Shown here: positions 4,923 to 5,017 of the stretch, piece by piece
How the letters are laid out: the number at the start of each line of letters is the position of its first letter
Position numbering within the stretch: the stretch's first letter is position 1
From: Spirochaetaceae bacterium
Lineage (GTDB): Bacteria; Spirochaetota; Spirochaetia; Treponematales; Breznakiellaceae
Direction: 5' to 3'
Length of the DNA stretch: 5,017 nucleotides
Assembly (NCBI GenBank): GCA_031255115.1
Contig: JAIRTD010000076.1
Location: 1 to 5,017 of the forward strand
Notes under the pieces: model-generated
What the model saw: the letters and a program-made list of their open reading frames with translations, nothing else
Database searches by the model: none
Told to the model about the DNA's origin: nothing
Position numbers and translations under genes: made by a program

Positions 4923-4977
4923 GGGGGGCGCGACGTGCGGTGTTCGCGCCAAATGGCCGCATGGAAATGCGCCCCCC
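4923..4977. repeat. Perfect 9-bp inverted repeat around a structured 37-bp core
   Basis: GGGGGGCGC (4923-4931) and GCGCCCCCC (4969-4977) are exact inverted copies. Inside, either GTGCGG/CCGCAT (4935-4940 with 4957-4962, one G-U pair) or GGTG-TTCG-CGCC (4939-4950) can pair, so alternative folds are possible. A pyrimidine-rich stretch with several T residues follows on the plus strand. A terminator, an attenuator or element ends are all possible. Confidence 0.55.
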
Positions 4978-5017
4978 TTCTTCGGTCTTTGGTCCAAATT
5001 TAACCTTTGGTAATCCT

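Larger units (their letters stand above)
4714..5017. other. Noncoding, structure-rich tail with no convincing gene
   Basis: I see no open frame here with protein-like composition in either strand. The minus-strand frame at 4628-4879 runs into the propeller gene and looks like a shadow. The stretch instead holds a repeated tacaggg (4742-4748, 4756-4762), a 7-bp hairpin, a 21-bp direct repeat, a perfect 9-bp inverted repeat, and at its end a small ccaaa/tttgg repeat (4994-4998, 5006-5010). It could be an intergenic repeat element, the edge of a mobile element, or a regulatory leader for a gene beyond the window. Confidence 0.5.

Overview
The window looks like chromosome from a medium-to-high G+C Gram-negative-type bacterium. 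A spirochaete, Treponema-like, is my best guess. This rests on the style of the two lipoproteins (short signal peptides ending LSAC and LGAC), a stand-alone GenX/EpmA, and a PIN toxin whose sequence resembles copies I associate with Treponema and Firmicutes. It is inference from protein resemblance, not a database result.

Layout from left to right. (1) Positions 1-372 hold the 3' end of murD, the peptidoglycan Mur ligase that adds D-glutamate. (2) Positions ~374-1157 are a strikingly AT-rich island. It carries a two-gene toxin-antitoxin-like module: a VapC-type PIN-domain protein (414-884) overlapped by a 60-residue acidic partner (877-1059), with its own promoter-like signal and a near-palindrome in the leader. 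The 11 bp at the murD stop codon recur at 1147-1157, just before the next gene, so the island sits between short direct repeats. (3) Positions 1208-2218 encode EpmA (GenX/PoxA), the LysRS-like enzyme that attaches (R)-beta-lysine or lysine to elongation factor P. Its start is better placed at the GTG with a strong ribosome-binding site than at the upstream TTG. (4) Positions 2219-2295 form a convergent gap with an imperfect tandem repeat, whose second copy folds into a GC-rich hairpin. (5) Two divergently transcribed lipoprotein genes share a 63-bp intergenic region: a protein with two probable LEA14/WHy-type domains (2296-3243, minus) and a seven-bladed YVTN-type beta-propeller protein (3307-4713, plus). 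(6) Positions 4714-5017 show no convincing gene but are rich in structure: a 7-bp hairpin, a 21-bp direct repeat at 44-bp period, and a perfect 9-bp inverted repeat.

MurD and EpmA are housekeeping functions. If the AT-rich island were removed between its flanking repeats, murD would keep its stop codon and epmA would follow about 50 bp later, suggesting that the pair was originally contiguous and the toxin module was inserted. The two lipoproteins probably act at the cell envelope, but their roles are not known. I found no phage genes, CRISPR array, tRNA or rRNA. The most noteworthy features are the cassette-like toxin-antitoxin island and the structured, repeat-rich noncoding tail.
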